Source of the DNA: Alphaproteobacteria bacterium | GTDB taxonomy: Bacteria > Pseudomonadota > Alphaproteobacteria > ATCC43930 > CGMCC-115725 | Assembly (NCBI GenBank): GCA_028866355.1 | Contig: JAGWIH010000022.1 | Span: 1 to 15,110 of the forward strand | Reading direction: 5' to 3' | DNA: 15,110 bases | Part shown: in pieces, positions 14,540 through 15,110 of the stretch | Position numbering within the stretch: position 1 is the stretch's first letter | How the letters are laid out: each line of letters begins with the position of its first letter | Notes under the pieces: model-generated | The model's database searches: none | Told to the model about the DNA's origin: nothing | The model's input: only the letters and a program-made list of their open reading frames with translations | Made by a program: the position numbers and the translations under genes

Positions 14540-15110
14540 GTGTCCGACCTGTTGTTCCTCGCCCATCGGTTGCCTTATCCGCCCGACAAGGGCGACAAGA
14601 TTCGGTCTTGGCCGATCCTGCGCCACCTGGCGGCAACGCACCGCGTCCACCTCGGCGCTTTTTACGACGATCCGCGCGACGTCGCGCACGTTCCCGTGCT
14701 GCGACAGATCTGCGCCAGCGTTTGCGCCTTACCGCTGCGGCCGTGGCAAGGGCGCGTCCGCAGCCTCGCCGCGCTCGCTACTGGCGAAGCGATGAGCGCG
14801 CGCTACTTCCGCGATCGTCAACTGATGGCCTGGATCGACGATACGGTGGCCAAGTTCGCGCCGCACTCCGCCTTCGTCTACTGCTCGGCGATGGCGCCTT
14901 ATGTCACGGGTCTCGCGTTCGGGCGCCGCGTCATCGACATGGTCGATCTCGATTCCGAGAAATGGCGCGGCTATGCCGCTGCCGGCGGCATACTGGCGCC
15001 GCTTTATCGACGCGAAGCGCGTCGGTTGCTGGCGCTCGAACGCCGTGCCGCGAGCGAGTTCGACGCCACCCTGTTCGTTTCCGCCGGCGAAGCTGAATTG
15101 CTCGAACGCC
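14540..15110 (+). CDS. TIGR03087-like glycosyltransferase, 5' part only
   Basis: The open frame starts at GTG 14540 and runs off the window, giving 190 codons. The N-terminus LLFLAHRLPYPPDKGDKIRS is the signature opening of the exosortase A-associated sugar transferases of TIGR03087, a GT-B fold group. HRVHLGAFYDDPRD and RVIDMVDLDSEKWRGYA further along also fit that family. It would transfer a sugar to the growing repeat unit on the cytoplasmic side of the inner membrane; donor and acceptor are unknown. The C-terminal donor-binding half is outside the window. GGGAG about 8 nt upstream supports the GTG start. An 87-bp gap, longer than most in the operon, and the hairpin before it suggest partly separate expression. 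Confidence 0.87.
   Translation, partial: MSDLLFLAHRLPYPPDKGDKIRSWPILRHLAATHRVHLGAFYDDPRDVAHVPVLRQICASVCALPLRPWQGRVRSLAALATGEAMSARYFRDRQLMAWIDDTVAKFAPHSAFVYCSAMAPYVTGLAFGRRVIDMVDLDSEKWRGYAAAGGILAPLYRREARRLLALERRAASEFDATLFVSAGEAELLER

Overview
The window is GC-rich, densely coded Gram-negative DNA. The protein families (a DcaP-like porin, AsmA, and an XrtA/PEP-CTERM-type exopolysaccharide cassette) and the codon use suggest an alphaproteobacterium, perhaps Rhodospirillales-like. That placement is an inference from style and families, not from a marker gene. There are no rRNA or tRNA genes, insertion sequences or CRISPR arrays, and no gene is visibly broken. Only the last gene is incomplete, because the window ends inside it.

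Left part (1-5000). A DcaP-type outer-membrane porin lies on the minus strand with a clear intrinsic terminator after it. A gene-poor stretch of about 530 bp separates it from a plus-strand PuuE-like polysaccharide-deacetylase-fold protein. That gene converges on a large AsmA-family envelope protein on the minus strand.

Middle part (5000-8170). Three minus-strand genes encode an NTP_transf_5-type nucleotidyltransferase, a YdcF/DUF218 membrane protein and an NAD-dependent sugar-nucleotide epimerase. The first two are 6 bp apart and probably co-transcribed. A divergent control region of about 230 bp (7945-8172) separates them from the plus-strand cassette. It contains an AT-rich patch and three short perfect inverted repeats.

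Right part (8173-15110). A tight plus-strand operon holds a polysaccharide export lipoprotein, a Wzz/GNVR chain-length determinant, a BY-type tyrosine autokinase-like ATPase, an outer-membrane beta-barrel protein, an XrtA-type polysaccharide deacetylase (DUF3473 type) and the start of a TIGR03087-like glycosyltransferase. This is the secretion, length-control and modification core of an exopolysaccharide locus of the kind found beside exosortase A. The kinase and chain-length protein would set polymer length at the inner membrane. The export lipoprotein and beta-barrel would carry polymer across the outer membrane. The deacetylase would trim N-acetyl groups, and the epimerase and glycosyltransferase would supply and add sugars. 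No exosortase and no PEP-CTERM protein is in the window, so the link to protein sorting is only a prediction about DNA further right.

I do not see an undescribed system here. The most unusual points are a kinase whose tyrosines sit mostly in a long low-complexity N-terminal tail, a similar Gln/Ala/Tyr repeat linker in the neighbouring export lipoprotein, a perfect hairpin over the deacetylase stop codon, and the palindromes in the divergent control region.
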